A stretch of 64,000 nucleotides of DNA from Bacillota bacterium (GTDB lineage: Bacteria > Bacillota > Clostridia > Christensenellales > QAND01). Made by a program: the position numbers and the translations under genes. The number at the start of each line of letters is the position of its first letter. The stretch's first letter is position 1. The stretch covers positions 33,805 to 97,804 of the forward strand of contig QAND01000013.1 in the NCBI GenBank assembly GCA_003150225.1. The letters are read 5' to 3'. Under the pieces are notes generated by a model, which saw only the letters and a list, made by a program, of their open reading frames with translations, was not told the DNA's origin and ran no database searches. Shown piece after piece: positions 55,635-64,000 of this stretch.

Positions 55635-56485
55635 ACCCGCAGGCTGTTAGGCCCTCCAAAATCCTTCTTGCCGTGGCCATAGCCCACCGCCAGAGGACGC
55701 ATAGCGGGCATAGGGCCAAACTCTTGGGCAAAGTGTCCTAAAAGCGCGGCGCCGGTGGGAGTTACCAGTTCCCCCTTTACGTCCCCGCCATAGATGGGGA
55801 TTCCAGCCAGCAGCCGTAGAGTAGCGGGCGCGGGAACCGGCACCACCCCATGCTCAATCTTCACCCGGCCGCTGCCCACATGGACGGGCGAAGCGGCGAT
55901 ATGGTCCGGAGCCAAGTCATGAAACAGGATACAGCTCCCCACAATGTCCACAATGGCGTCCACCGCGCCCACCTCGTGAAAATGCACCTCCTCGGGAGAG
56001 GTACCGTGAACGGCAGCCTCCGCCTGGGCCAGCCGCCGGAATACGGCGATGCTGTCGGCTTTTACCGCCTCGGAAAGACCGCTTCTTTGGATCAAATCCA
56101 CAATGTGTACAATATTCCGGCGCAAACCGTTGCCATGGTGGTGGTGATGTCCCGCTCCATGGTGGTGGTCATGGGGGTGCTCGTGGTCATGGTGATGGTG
56201 CTCCTCCCCATGGTCGTGTTCATGGCCATGATGGTGCTCCAGCCCCAGAGCATGCTGCTTTTCGTGGAGCAGATCGGGGGAAAGCTCCTTTATCACCACA
56301 TCCACATCGGTGCCAGCGATGCCCGCCTTGTTTTTTTTCTGCACCACCAGTTCAAATTCATCGTCGATGCCCAAGCTGGACAATCCCTCACGGAGTGCAG
56401 ACTCCGTGGCGCCGGCGTCCAAAAGAGCGCCCATAGTCATGTCCCCGCTGATGCCGGAAAATAGGTCCAGATATAAAACTCTCAT
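55595..56485 (-). CDS. larC: LarC N-terminal part (larC1), nickel-pincer cofactor nickel-insertase
   Basis: Encodes 296 residues before its own stop. LarC is the CTP-dependent cyclometallase that puts nickel into the pincer nucleotide (NPN) cofactor. The N-terminal YLDLFSGISGDM and the SPVHVGSGRVKIEHG region are typical. Residues about 75-120 hold a His-rich segment (HHHGHEHDHGEEHHHH) able to bind nickel. The frame ends in DEKKKN at a run of ten A; a -1 slip there continues into larC2. L. plantarum larC1/larC2 works in this way. It starts 11 bp after larB. Confidence 0.9.
   Translation of the reverse strand: MRVLYLDLFSGISGDMTMGALLDAGATESALREGLSSLGIDDEFELVVQKKNKAGIAGTDVDVVIKELSPDLLHEKQHALGLEHHHGHEHDHGEEHHHHDHEHPHDHHHGAGHHHHHGNGLRRNIVHIVDLIQRSGLSEAVKADSIAVFRRLAQAEAAVHGTSPEEVHFHEVGAVDAIVDIVGSCILFHDLAPDHIAASPVHVGSGRVKIEHGVVPVPAPATLRLLAGIPIYGGDVKGELVTPTGAALLGHFAQEFGPMPAMRPLAVGYGHGKKDFGGPNSLRVCLGESEDEKKKN
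55601..55607 (-). promoter_or_regulatory. Programmed -1 frameshift site in larC
   Basis: On the minus strand the heptamer A-AAA-AAG lies in frame at the end of an A10 run (55602-55611). A -1 slip moves ribosomes from larC1 to larC2; without it the stop codon follows two codons later. Confidence 0.75.
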
Positions 56486-56496
56486 GGTATTCCCTC

Positions 56497-57264
56497 CTAT
56501 CGCTGGGGCTGGTGCCCCGGCCGGTTGATCATGGCGGCCAGATAGCCCGCCCCAAAGCCGTTGTCGATATTCACCACGCTGACCCCGCTGGCGCAGCTGT
56601 TGAGCATGGCCAAAAGGGCCGCCATCCCGCCAAAGTTAGCGCCGTATCCCACCGAGGTGGGCACCGCGATGACGGGCCGGTCCACCAGGCCTCCCACCGC
56701 GCTGGGCAGAGCGCCCTCCATACCGGCGGCCACCACCAGCACATTGGCTCCCATCAGCCTCTCTCGCTGGGCCAGCAGCCGGTGGATGCCGGCCACTCCC
56801 ACATCGTAAATTCGCTCCACCCGGTTGCCCAGGGTTTCGGCGGTTACCGCCGCTTCCTCGGCCACCGGCATATCGGAGGTCCCTCCCGTCACCACGGCCA
56901 CATAGCCGGGATTCAAAGGCCGTTCCTGTGGCCGCGCTACCACGATGCGAGCCATTTCGTGGAACACCGCCGTAGGATCGAGCGCCACAAGGGCGTCATA
57001 TACCTCCCGTCCTACCCGGGTAACCAGGATATTACTCCCGTCCCGCTGCAGGATATTCCGGGTGATTCCCACGATCTGCTCCACGGTCTTTCCCGCGCCA
57101 TAGATCACCTCTCCAGCCCCCTGACGAAGCCCCCGGTGGTGATCCACCTTGGCATATCCCAGATCTTCAAAAGGCTCCTGGCGGAGTTGAAACAGTGCCT
57201 CCTCCATGGAAACGCTTCCGTCCCGCACTCCCCGCAATAGCTCCAGCGTGCGCTCCTGATCCAA
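56497..57264 (-). CDS. larB: LarB, nicotinic acid adenine dinucleotide carboxylase/hydrolase
   Basis: A 255-residue enzyme starting NPN cofactor synthesis: it carboxylates and hydrolyses NaAD to the dicarboxylated mononucleotide. The C-terminal PurE-like half has [43 protein letters not shown] residues (here PSAVGGL) and PTSVGYGA. The start is TTG 57264 after AAGGGGGAAT, three bases past the larE stop. It lies between larE and larC. Confidence 0.93.
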   Translation of the reverse strand: MDQERTLELLRGVRDGSVSMEEALFQLRQEPFEDLGYAKVDHHRGLRQGAGEVIYGAGKTVEQIVGITRNILQRDGSNILVTRVGREVYDALVALDPTAVFHEMARIVVARPQERPLNPGYVAVVTGGTSDMPVAEEAAVTAETLGNRVERIYDVGVAGIHRLLAQRERLMGANVLVVAAGMEGALPSAVGGLVDRPVIAVPTSVGYGANFGGMAALLAMLNSCASGVSVVNIDNGFGAGYLAAMINRPGHQPQR

Positions 57265-57266
57265 GG

Positions 57267-58100
57267 CTATTCCCCCTTTCCGTCCTTGCCGATGGCGGCA
57301 TTCATGCTGCCGGTGGCAAAGCCATGCAGATCCATACAAACATATCGATAGCCCAACCCCCGGAAAAAGGCGTCCGCCTCCCGGGCCATGGCCGCCAAAT
57401 CAGAAATCCGATCCGGTTCCACCTCGATGCGGGCGGTATCCCCATAGTGGCGCACTCGGTTCTGCCGAAAGCCCCGCTCCCGCAAATAGGCCTCCCCCTG
57501 TTCTACCAGCCGCAGATCCGCTTCGGTGATTTCCGTTCCATAGGGGATCCGACTGGCAAGGCAGGCAAAGGAGGGCAAATCATGGGTTTTCAGTCCCAGC
57601 GCCCGGGATGCTTCCCGGATGCGCTTTTTATCGAAGCCCAGATCCCGCAGAGGGCTGCGCACCCCCAGCTCTCGAGCAGCCTGCGCGCCCGGCCGGTAAT
57701 CCCCCAGATCATCCACATTGCTGCCGTCCAGAAGGATCTCGATTCCCTGGCTACAAGCCAGCTCCAGCACCTTGGAAAACAGGAATTTCTTACAGTGATA
57801 GCACCGCTGAGGGCCATTCTCCACAAAGGCGGGCAGGGCCAGCACATCGGCCCGGACCACCTGCCACCGAGCGCCCATCTCCCGAGCCATTTCCCCCGCC
57901 AAATCCAGCTCCCATTGGGGCTGAACAGGGGTTACAATGGTGATGGCAAGGGCGTCATCCCCCAGGGCATCCACCGCCGCCTTTAGCAAAAAAGTGCTGT
58001 CCACCCCGCCGGAAAAAGCCACGGCGGCCTTCCCCAGTCCGCGGATATAATCCACCAGCTCCCGGTATCCCTGTAATATTGGGTCCTTCCCCTCCGTCAT
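57267..58100 (-). CDS. larE: LarE, ATP-dependent sacrificial sulfur transferase
   Basis: A 277-residue PP-loop enzyme (SGGVDS at residues 30-35) that adenylates the pincer nucleotide carboxylates and replaces oxygen by sulfur. Cys180, in [11 protein letters not shown], matches the Cys176 of L. plantarum LarE that gives up its own sulfur. I do not see the extra cysteines of the 4Fe-4S variant near it, so it looks like the single-use type. It is the first gene of larE-larB-larC. Confidence 0.93.
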   Translation of the reverse strand: MTEGKDPILQGYRELVDYIRGLGKAAVAFSGGVDSTFLLKAAVDALGDDALAITIVTPVQPQWELDLAGEMAREMGARWQVVRADVLALPAFVENGPQRCYHCKKFLFSKVLELACSQGIEILLDGSNVDDLGDYRPGAQAARELGVRSPLRDLGFDKKRIREASRALGLKTHDLPSFACLASRIPYGTEITEADLRLVEQGEAYLRERGFRQNRVRHYGDTARIEVEPDRISDLAAMAREADAFFRGLGYRYVCMDLHGFATGSMNAAIGKDGKGE

Positions 58101-58137
58101 GGGGCCCTCCCCCCTCTCAACAAAAAAATACTATAAA

Positions 58138-58180
58138 GGTCAGCTTGACCATTATAGCATTTCCTTCCAACGCTTTTCAA
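58138..58180 (-). promoter_or_regulatory. lar operon promoter with a dyad at the start site
   Basis: On the minus strand TTGAAA (58175-58180), 18 bases, TATAAT (58151-58156). Immediately downstream, GGTCA-N3-TGACC (58138-58150) covers the likely start point and could bind a repressor. Confidence 0.7.
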
Positions 58181-58200
58181 TCAGCGGTCCCCGTCCATTT

Positions 58201-58584
58201 TCAAAGGCCCTGGCAATGGCGCTCCAACCCCCTTTTCTGCCACATCCATAACAAAAGACAGCCAACCCCGTAGCAGACCAGATCCGCCCAGTCGAAGGTC
58301 CCCCCCAGCAACACTCCCAAAAACGGCATCCGATCCGCCCCCAAAACCGCCGCTAGATGAAAGTATTGGGATCCTTCCACTACAGCCGCAAACAAAAACA
58401 CATAGAGGGGCAGCAGCCGGATACCCTCTGGCCATACCGTCCGGACCAGGCAATACACCGCCCAAACCGCCAGCACATCCCCCAGATAAGGGCGAATCAG
58501 CCTATCATGGACATACAGAGCGATGATCCCCTCCAAAGCCAGCAGCGCCAAAGCCAACATCAGATATTTCCAACGCGACGCCAT
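58201..58584 (-). CDS. DUF2809 membrane protein
   Basis: A 127-residue membrane protein with four hydrophobic helices. IRPYLGDVLAVWAVYCLVR is the family signature, followed by FDWADLVCYGVG. Function unknown. It starts one base after the rsmA stop and so is probably co-transcribed and coupled with it. Confidence 0.85.
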   Translation of the reverse strand: MASRWKYLMLALALLALEGIIALYVHDRLIRPYLGDVLAVWAVYCLVRTVWPEGIRLLPLYVFLFAAVVEGSQYFHLAAVLGADRMPFLGVLLGGTFDWADLVCYGVGCLLLWMWQKRGLERHCQGL

Positions 58585-58585
58585 G

Positions 58586-59443
58586 CTACTGGTTCTCCAT
58601 CTGCCGGCCTAGCTCGTCGGACAACCGGATAAACGCATCCATGGCAATCTGTTCTCCCCGCGCGTTTGCGGGAATACCGCATGCTTCCAGCGCCGCCACA
58701 GCCGTCTCCTTGGGGAATAGGGCGGAAAGGTTGTTCAAAATGGTCTTGCGCCGCATGGCAAAGGCTCCCCGGATCAGGCGAAAAAACAATTCTTCGTCCC
58801 GGGGCTGGATGGGATAGGGCCGCCGCCGCATGACCACCACCGAGGAGTCCACCTTGGGAGCGGGATAAAAACAATCCGGCGGCAAGGTCATCCCCTTTTC
58901 CATGGACGCGTAATAGGTTACCGCGATGGAGATGGATCCGTACTCCTTTCCCGACGCGGCGGTCAGGCGGTTGGCCACCTCCCGCTGCATCATTAACACC
59001 AGGGTATCCGCCTGGGGCAGCTCCCTCAGGCACCGCATGATCAGCGGCGTGGTGATGTAGTACGGCAGGTTCGCCACCACCGCGGCAGGCCCTTCTCCCA
59101 CCAAAGCCTGGAGATCCGCCTTTAACCCATCCCCATGGATCAGGGTCAGATTTTCCGTTTTTCCCAGCCGGGCCTGGAGCAGACGGTACAGCCCGTCGTC
59201 GATCTCCACTGCCGTAACCCGCCGGGCCGCAGCGCAGAGCCGGCCGGTAAGGGCGCCCGCCCCCGGCCCGATCTCCAAGACGCTCTTCTGGGAAAGATCC
59301 CCCGCCAGCGCCACGATGGCGTCGCATGCGTTGCCGTCGCACAAAAAATTCTGGCCCAGTCCTTTATTGGGCGCCAGGCCAAACGCCGCTAGAGCCTCTC
59401 GCAACTGACCGCGGTTGGCGCCGTCGTAAGCAATCCGTTCCAT
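58586..59443 (-). CDS. rsmA: 16S rRNA dimethyladenosine transferase RsmA (KsgA)
   Basis: A 285-residue enzyme that dimethylates two adjacent adenines near the 16S 3' end. Diagnostic residues: LGQNFLCD, LEIGPGAGALTG (SAM), VEIDDGL and NLPYYITTPLI (catalytic). The C-terminal helical domain is complete. GGAGG precedes the ATG. In B. subtilis yabE, rnmV and ksgA are adjacent; here rnmV is missing between them. Confidence 0.96.
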   Translation of the reverse strand: MERIAYDGANRGQLREALAAFGLAPNKGLGQNFLCDGNACDAIVALAGDLSQKSVLEIGPGAGALTGRLCAAARRVTAVEIDDGLYRLLQARLGKTENLTLIHGDGLKADLQALVGEGPAAVVANLPYYITTPLIMRCLRELPQADTLVLMMQREVANRLTAASGKEYGSISIAVTYYASMEKGMTLPPDCFYPAPKVDSSVVVMRRRPYPIQPRDEELFFRLIRGAFAMRRKTILNNLSALFPKETAVAALEACGIPANARGEQIAMDAFIRLSDELGRQMENQ

Positions 59444-59461
59444 GGTTCCTCCATAAACCGA

Positions 59462-59491
59462 CAGCGCCCGAGGGGATTCCCTTCGGGCGCT
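59462..59491 (-). terminator. Hairpin between the YabE-like gene and rsmA
   Basis: CAGCGCCCGAAGGG, loop AATC, and its complement. The T run after it is poor, so it may only attenuate. Confidence 0.55.
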
Positions 59492-59503
59492 GGGATTCGT
59501 TCG

Positions 59504-61162
59504 CTATTCGCTGATGACATAAACGGTAACGCCCCGTTTCACGCCCCAGCGCCTGCATTCCGATTCGCTGTTCATAAACAAATCGATCTGGCTTCCGCCC
59601 CATTCCACAAATCCGCCGGTATCCTCGGCCACGGCATAGCCATATCCCGGGATGAAGAGCTTGGTTCCATAGGGGAACATGCTGGTATCCACGGCGCACA
59701 TGCCAACCTTGGGCCACTTGCCGGTAGCGGTCCGGTTTCCGGTATGGGTGTAGGCGGTCACCCGGTCCAGAGTCACCCGCCGGGCGATCATATCGTCGGT
59801 AGGAGCGGTATACCCGGATATATAGGTGCCGGAGGTGTTGATTACCTTGGTCCCCCGGAGAATCACCTTGTTCACCGGCTGAGTGGTGATCTCGTCGGAC
59901 ACCACCTCGCTGCTGGCGACCTGGCCGTCCTTATAGGTCAACCGGGTTTGGATGGTACGGACGCCATCCTGGCCCTGCTGGGATACTTTGGTAACCCCTT
60001 TGCGCAGGGAGTCGGTATCCTGATATACCGTTTCGAAGGCAACGGCCGCGGTCTCGGTCAGATACTCCACCTGGACGTCCACCACCTGGATGGACATCCC
60101 CTCCTGGATCTCGCTGTCCAGCGACGGGGAGATCTCGTCCCCCGGCTTATAGGCAACGCTGGCATAGATGAGCGCGTCCTCCACGGTGCCCTCGGCAATC
60201 TTGATGGGCACTTCCTTGCCCCCAGCCAGGATGGTAACGTCCTTGGCCCGGGTGATATGAATGTCCATGCCCTCGGCAACGCTGGCCGCGGTACCGCAAT
60301 CGATGCGGTCACGGTAGTTCAAAGAAAGGCCGTTTTCATCCAAAACCTCGCCTACGGTCTTCAAAGCGGACCGTACCTCGATGGGTTTGCCATCGTCATA
60401 AACGGTCATCACGCAATAGCGGCCCTCAAAATAATACCAGCCGCCATAGCCCGCCCCGCCCAGCACACAGAGTACCGCCGCGGCGATGGAAAACCGTCTG
60501 GCCCAATTCCGTCGGGTCTTGGCCTGGGGCGCCTCGTATACCGGCATGTCCTCCAAGCCAGGCCCTTCCGGGGCCCGCCTCTTCTTGGACTTCTTTAGGG
60601 TCGGCATAGGCGGCACATAGTCCACCGATCCCGGCACACCCGCCAGCTCCATATGGGCTACGGCAGCGCCGGCAGGCATAGCGTCGCCGGTCTCCAGCAG
60701 AGGAGCCAGCTCCGCCAAGGGAACGTCCACCACGGCTACCTGAGGCGCCGGGCCCATCTCCAGCTTCTGCGCCTTAACCCTTTTCTTTTTCTGCTTTTTC
60801 TGTACCTCCGGCTCGGGCACAGCGTCCAGATACACGTCGGGCTCCATGGTGACGGCCGCGTCGGGCTTCAGCTTCATGGGGGGACGGTAATAGGGCACCT
60901 TGGTTTCCGCCATCAGGTTATCGTCCGCAACCTTCTTGGGATTCTGGGGCAGCACAAAGAACAGCGCCGCGCGGCCCAGCCAAACAAAGGGCAAAACAGC
61001 CATCCGGCCAATCCCCCCAAGGATTCGCCGCACTCCGGACCGCATCCGCCGCATGCCGGAATTGGATGGCGCTTCATAGCCGTAGAACAGATTGCTGTAG
61101 ATTGCATTTTTATCCACAGTAATATCCACTCTATGCTTTTTTAGCCGTTTTGCTACGTTCAT
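59504..61162 (-). CDS. YabE-like cell-wall protein with DUF348, G5 and 3D domains
   Basis: A 552-residue protein. From about residue 250: two DUF348 repeats (VMTVYDDGKPIEVRSALKTVGEVL and the VTILAGGKEV repeat), a G5 domain (VAFETVYQDTDSL to VNKVILRGTKV), and the C-terminal 3D domain with GYAVAEDTGGFV and IDLFM, a lytic transglycosylase fold. An unusual 220-residue N-terminal extension carries a hydrophobic segment near 50-72, a Pro/Lys-rich region and the expected anchor near 220-240. It probably remodels peptidoglycan during germination or growth. The promoter at 61202-61230 is near-consensus. Confidence 0.88.
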   Translation of the reverse strand: MNVAKRLKKHRVDITVDKNAIYSNLFYGYEAPSNSGMRRMRSGVRRILGGIGRMAVLPFVWLGRAALFFVLPQNPKKVADDNLMAETKVPYYRPPMKLKPDAAVTMEPDVYLDAVPEPEVQKKQKKKRVKAQKLEMGPAPQVAVVDVPLAELAPLLETGDAMPAGAAVAHMELAGVPGSVDYVPPMPTLKKSKKRRAPEGPGLEDMPVYEAPQAKTRRNWARRFSIAAAVLCVLGGAGYGGWYYFEGRYCVMTVYDDGKPIEVRSALKTVGEVLDENGLSLNYRDRIDCGTAASVAEGMDIHITRAKDVTILAGGKEVPIKIAEGTVEDALIYASVAYKPGDEISPSLDSEIQEGMSIQVVDVQVEYLTETAAVAFETVYQDTDSLRKGVTKVSQQGQDGVRTIQTRLTYKDGQVASSEVVSDEITTQPVNKVILRGTKVINTSGTYISGYTAPTDDMIARRVTLDRVTAYTHTGNRTATGKWPKVGMCAVDTSMFPYGTKLFIPGYGYAVAEDTGGFVEWGGSQIDLFMNSESECRRWGVKRGVTVYVISE

Positions 61163-61201
61163 GGTTCACATCCTTCTAAGAGCCCCCAATAAGGGGATTT
61201 T

Positions 61202-61230
61202 ATTATAGCCACTTTCAAATGGGGTGTCAA
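61202..61230 (-). promoter_or_regulatory. Consensus promoter of the YabE-like gene
   Basis: On the minus strand TTGACA (61225-61230), exactly 17 bases, TATAAT (61202-61207): a perfect match at both boxes. Confidence 0.9.
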
Positions 61231-61377
61231 ACCGCAACACCCTCCCTGCTTTTTCCATTATGCCGGTTAAAAGCGGTTACAACGGGATGGAACCATATAT
61301 CTTCCAAAATGCGCGTAAGCAGGACACAATATCTGCTTTTTCGCCAATTTTTCCCTTTCAAAAATTGGGTTCTGTTC

Positions 61378-63063
61378 CTATGGGGCTACTTCTCCTATGC
61401 TATGGTTTACCAGCTCCCGCACCAGCCCCGTTCCATCTCCAGATTCCAGATACCGCACCGTAACGGCGTCTCCCTCCTGCATAAATTTCACCTGAATGCC
61501 CATGGAAAGAGGGGCGATATACATCTTAGCGGGGTTCTCCTGCAATAAAAACTCCACGTTATCCCCATTGTGCAAAAGCCGCAGCACCGTTCCATTGGCT
61601 TCCCGCATTTCCTCAGAGGAAAGGTTGCCGGTGCTGCTCAACAGGGAAATGTACTCCGTTTTAGCGGCTTTCAAGTCCATGTTCATGGCAAGGGTTCCAT
61701 CCGATACCCGTACCAGCACATACCATTGCCGCTGGTACCCATTTTTAAGGGTGAGAAAATAGGTGGGCACCCCTTCGATGTTGATGAGTAGCGGGTCGGT
61801 CGGGGTAAGGTTCTGGGCTTTCACCGTCTGGTGGTTCCGGGCGATGTCCATGGCCCGAGCCTCGGTGACCCCCTGCATACGGAAGTAGCTGGTATCCTTG
61901 GTCCGCAAATCGGTCATGATAAAGCCAACCGAGGTCTCGTCGGCGTCGTTGGGAGAGGTCACGCCGGAATACATATAGGTCCGGCCGTCCAAGGACAGAA
62001 AATTATACTGCTGAGAAAGATTGAAAACGTTGACCTTCGCTCCAAAGTGGGCGTTGAACCAACCATTTTTATAGGTAAAGGCATTGTTGGCCTGCTCATA
62101 GGCCATCTCCACCGGCACCACCCGGTCCACCCATTCGGGAACCTCTGCCATGGGATATTTTTGTGTTTCCCCCGTCACCGCGTCGCATAGGATAACCCCC
62201 TTGGGATCCGGCCCTCCCGATAGCCCCACGCCGTAGTCAAAATAGGTCGCCACCCAATAGGGATGGCCGTTGTCGTCAATCTCAAAAGAGTAATCCGTCA
62301 CCATGGAAAAGGGATGCTGGAACCAAATATGCCGTTTCAGGTTCTTGTTAAAAAGGGCGGTTTCCAGATAGGGCATCCCGCCCTCCACCTCCACCAAGGT
62401 GGCCTCCTCGGTTACCACGTCCACCATCACGTAGCCAACGCTTCCCTTATAGTACCGATTCAGCCCCACAAAAAAGCCGCTGTACTCTAAGGGCGCCACC
62501 CGCACCAATCGCTCCGTACCATTGTCGTTGTAGTGAATCAGGGTAAAGCTATCGGATATGGTATACTGGGAGCCATAGGTGCCCAGCCGAGCCTCCGCCT
62601 TCCGTCGGGCAATGTCCTCGTCGATGATGGGCAGGGTGCTGCTGCCCACGGACTCCGGGCTCACCATCTGGCCAAACTCCTCTATGGGCAGCTCGTTGAT
62701 GGGCATCTGGCTGGCATATGCCTTGGAACGCAGGATCACGGCGCTGCTCAAGACCGATGCCAGGAAGTAGACAATCACCAAAATGCCGATGATCTTCAGC
62801 GGCTTCAAAGAGGGAAAGGCATCCTTGTTGAACACCATGGTATGAACGCCCATGGGCCCCTCTTGGGACCGATAAAACATAGGCCCCTTATTGCGAAAAA
62901 ACAGCACTACATATAATATGTAGGCACCGGCGGCAGTCAAGGCCAACCAGCCCATAAAAAATACATTTTTAAAGTGGATGGCCGGTGTAGTCACATAGAG
63001 AAATACCGCCGCCCAAAGGAGCAGGACTCCGACAAAAATTCCAATTTTTACGCTTTTTTTCAT
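61378..63063 (-). CDS. Unrecognised membrane protein with large extracellular domain
   Basis: A 561-residue protein I do not recognise by name. Three hydrophobic helices (about residues 7-27, 35-55 and 89-110) anchor it; the remaining 440 residues should lie outside the cell. That part is beta-rich with PepSY-like strand-turn units, e.g. GYVMVDVVTEEATLVEV and TYFLTLKNGYQRQWYVLVRVSDGTLA described around residues 220 and 450 (key aromatic and Gly-Asp turns). Length and design resemble envelope proteins of Clostridia with no assigned role. It stands alone, divergent from the DUF368 gene. Confidence 0.7.
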   Translation of the reverse strand: MKKSVKIGIFVGVLLLWAAVFLYVTTPAIHFKNVFFMGWLALTAAGAYILYVVLFFRNKGPMFYRSQEGPMGVHTMVFNKDAFPSLKPLKIIGILVIVYFLASVLSSAVILRSKAYASQMPINELPIEEFGQMVSPESVGSSTLPIIDEDIARRKAEARLGTYGSQYTISDSFTLIHYNDNGTERLVRVAPLEYSGFFVGLNRYYKGSVGYVMVDVVTEEATLVEVEGGMPYLETALFNKNLKRHIWFQHPFSMVTDYSFEIDDNGHPYWVATYFDYGVGLSGGPDPKGVILCDAVTGETQKYPMAEVPEWVDRVVPVEMAYEQANNAFTYKNGWFNAHFGAKVNVFNLSQQYNFLSLDGRTYMYSGVTSPNDADETSVGFIMTDLRTKDTSYFRMQGVTEARAMDIARNHQTVKAQNLTPTDPLLINIEGVPTYFLTLKNGYQRQWYVLVRVSDGTLAMNMDLKAAKTEYISLLSSTGNLSSEEMREANGTVLRLLHNGDNVEFLLQENPAKMYIAPLSMGIQVKFMQEGDAVTVRYLESGDGTGLVRELVNHSIGEVAP

Positions 63064-63193
63064 TGTTTCCTCTCGTAGGTAACACAGGATTTTTATGCCG
63101 CTCCATCATAACACATCGCGGCAAAAAAACCAAAATACCCTGCTGCATTGGGATGGTTCTCCTCCCGTGCGGCATACTAATTCTGGAGGGACT

Positions 63194-63988
63194 ATGGCAA
63201 AACGGTTTTTATGCGGACTGGTATTGGGGATGGCCGCCATCGCGCCGGGGGTCAGCGCCGGCGTGATGATGGTGGCGTTCGGCCTGTATCGGGAGATCTT
63301 GCAAGCGCTGGGAGAGCTGATGCGGTTCCGCCGCATCCGGCAAAACCTTGTCTTCCTATTGCCTTTGGGGCTGGGCGCTCTCGTCTCCCTGCCCCTTTTG
63401 GGACTGGGCCTTGAGACCCTGATGGAACGACATCCCAGCTACACCCTTTACGCCTTTGCGGGACTGGTGCTGGGCGGGCTCCCGCAGCTTTGGCGGGTAA
63501 TAAAATCCGCGCGCCCCCGGCCCTTCCACGGCCTATTGGGCCTGCTTGCCTTTGGAGCGGTATTTCTTTTAAGCCGCGTGGGAGGAAGCGTTCTTCAGCT
63601 GGATGCGGGATTCCTTTCCATGGTGTTCTGCGGGCTGATTCTTGCTCTAGGCACCATCGTTCCTGGAATCAGCTCCTCCTTTCTGCTGATCTATTTCGGC
63701 GTCTATCCCGCGGTGATCCATGGGATCTCCCATCTGGTGCTCCAAACGGTATTGCCCCTTGCCCTGGGCTTCGTCCTGGGCGCAGCCATCCTGATCCGGG
63801 TGGTGGATCGCCTCCTGGAGCGGAGACCAGCAGCCTCCTACGCCATCATCCTAGGGTTCTCCCTGGGCAGTATGGCGGCGGTGCTGTCCCCCGTTTCCTG
63901 GGCTCAAATGCCAGTAACCGTCCTATGCCTGCTATTGGGTCTGGCCTTGGGATATGGCCTCTCCAGGCTGCCCCAGGGAACGGAGTAA
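63194..63988 (+). CDS. DUF368 family protein, putative undecaprenyl-phosphate translocase
   Basis: A 264-residue membrane protein with about eight helices. Two related signatures, APGVSAGVMMVAFGLY and VPGISSSFLLIYFGVY, are the DUF368 re-entrant motifs. Members (PopT) were shown to return the undecaprenyl-phosphate carrier across the membrane for reuse in wall synthesis. The start is ATG 63194 after GGAGGG. Its terminator, if any, is beyond the window. Confidence 0.88.
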   Translation: MAKRFLCGLVLGMAAIAPGVSAGVMMVAFGLYREILQALGELMRFRRIRQNLVFLLPLGLGALVSLPLLGLGLETLMERHPSYTLYAFAGLVLGGLPQLWRVIKSARPRPFHGLLGLLAFGAVFLLSRVGGSVLQLDAGFLSMVFCGLILALGTIVPGISSSFLLIYFGVYPAVIHGISHLVLQTVLPLALGFVLGAAILIRVVDRLLERRPAASYAIILGFSLGSMAAVLSPVSWAQMPVTVLCLLLGLALGYGLSRLPQGTE

Positions 63989-64000
63989 CGCACGGCGGCA

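Noticed and set aside
55170..56485. larC as a broken gene
   Set aside because: Both halves are conserved, and the junction is an in-frame A-AAA-AAG site as expected for programmed frameshifting.

Overview
The window looks like chromosomal core DNA of an endospore-forming, Gram-positive anaerobe of the Firmicutes, most likely class Clostridia. The evidence is spo0A, spoIIR, a SipL-type SPOCS/LysM protein, veg, a bacterial large-type SRP RNA, a V-type ATPase operon, a sortase-anchored surface protein and many 4Fe-4S, flavodoxin and radical SAM proteins. By eye the DNA is GC-rich, with a few AT-rich intergenic stretches. I cannot name a genus from the sequence. No IS element, prophage or CRISPR array was seen.

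Layout. 1-13.4 kb is accessory and stress DNA: a wall-anchored beta-helix protein, two small minus-strand genes, a radical SAM protein, three MarR regulators interleaved with a flavodoxin, a MATE exporter and an ABC exporter, a NagA-like amidohydrolase, and an aldo/keto reductase with its MerR regulator. 13.6-19.1 kb is metal homeostasis: CsoR and a CopA copper ATPase whose C-terminus is a fused CopZ chaperone, then a flavodoxin/DUF3793 operon divergent from an aspartoacylase-like gene, with three GTTAGC/GCTAAC operators around the divide. 19.2-26 kb holds murF-ddl, tRNA-Ser(GGA), trkH-trkA, the SRP RNA, a nitroreductase and a lipoprotein.

26.1-46.2 kb is the classical Firmicutes rho-rpmE-prfA-prmC-sua5-ywlE-rpiB-upp neighbourhood with pyrG and spoIIR beside it. 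The slot after upp, where Bacillus carries F-type ATP synthase, holds a complete V-type ATPase operon (G-I-K-E-C-F-A-B-D) whose K subunit has all the known Na+ ligands. The pyrG product has an intact synthetase domain, but its glutaminase domain has lost the catalytic cysteine.

46.4-64 kb carries ispE, sipL, veg, spo0A, a divergent class B penicillin-binding protein, two unrecognised proteins, an AT-rich acetyltransferase, the nickel-pincer cofactor genes larE-larB-larC (larC split by an A-AAA-AAG slippery site), rsmA, a long YabE-like G5/3D protein and a DUF368 lipid-carrier translocase. yabE-rsmA and veg-(sipL)-ispE look like two halves of the B. subtilis yabE-ksgA-veg-ispE region, separated here by lar, spo0A and the PBP.

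Most regulation was inferred by reading promoters: MerR-type (19-bp spacer), CsoR, DtxR-like, MarR-like, and near-consensus housekeeping promoters for rho, yabE, the SRP RNA, tRNA-Ser and lar.
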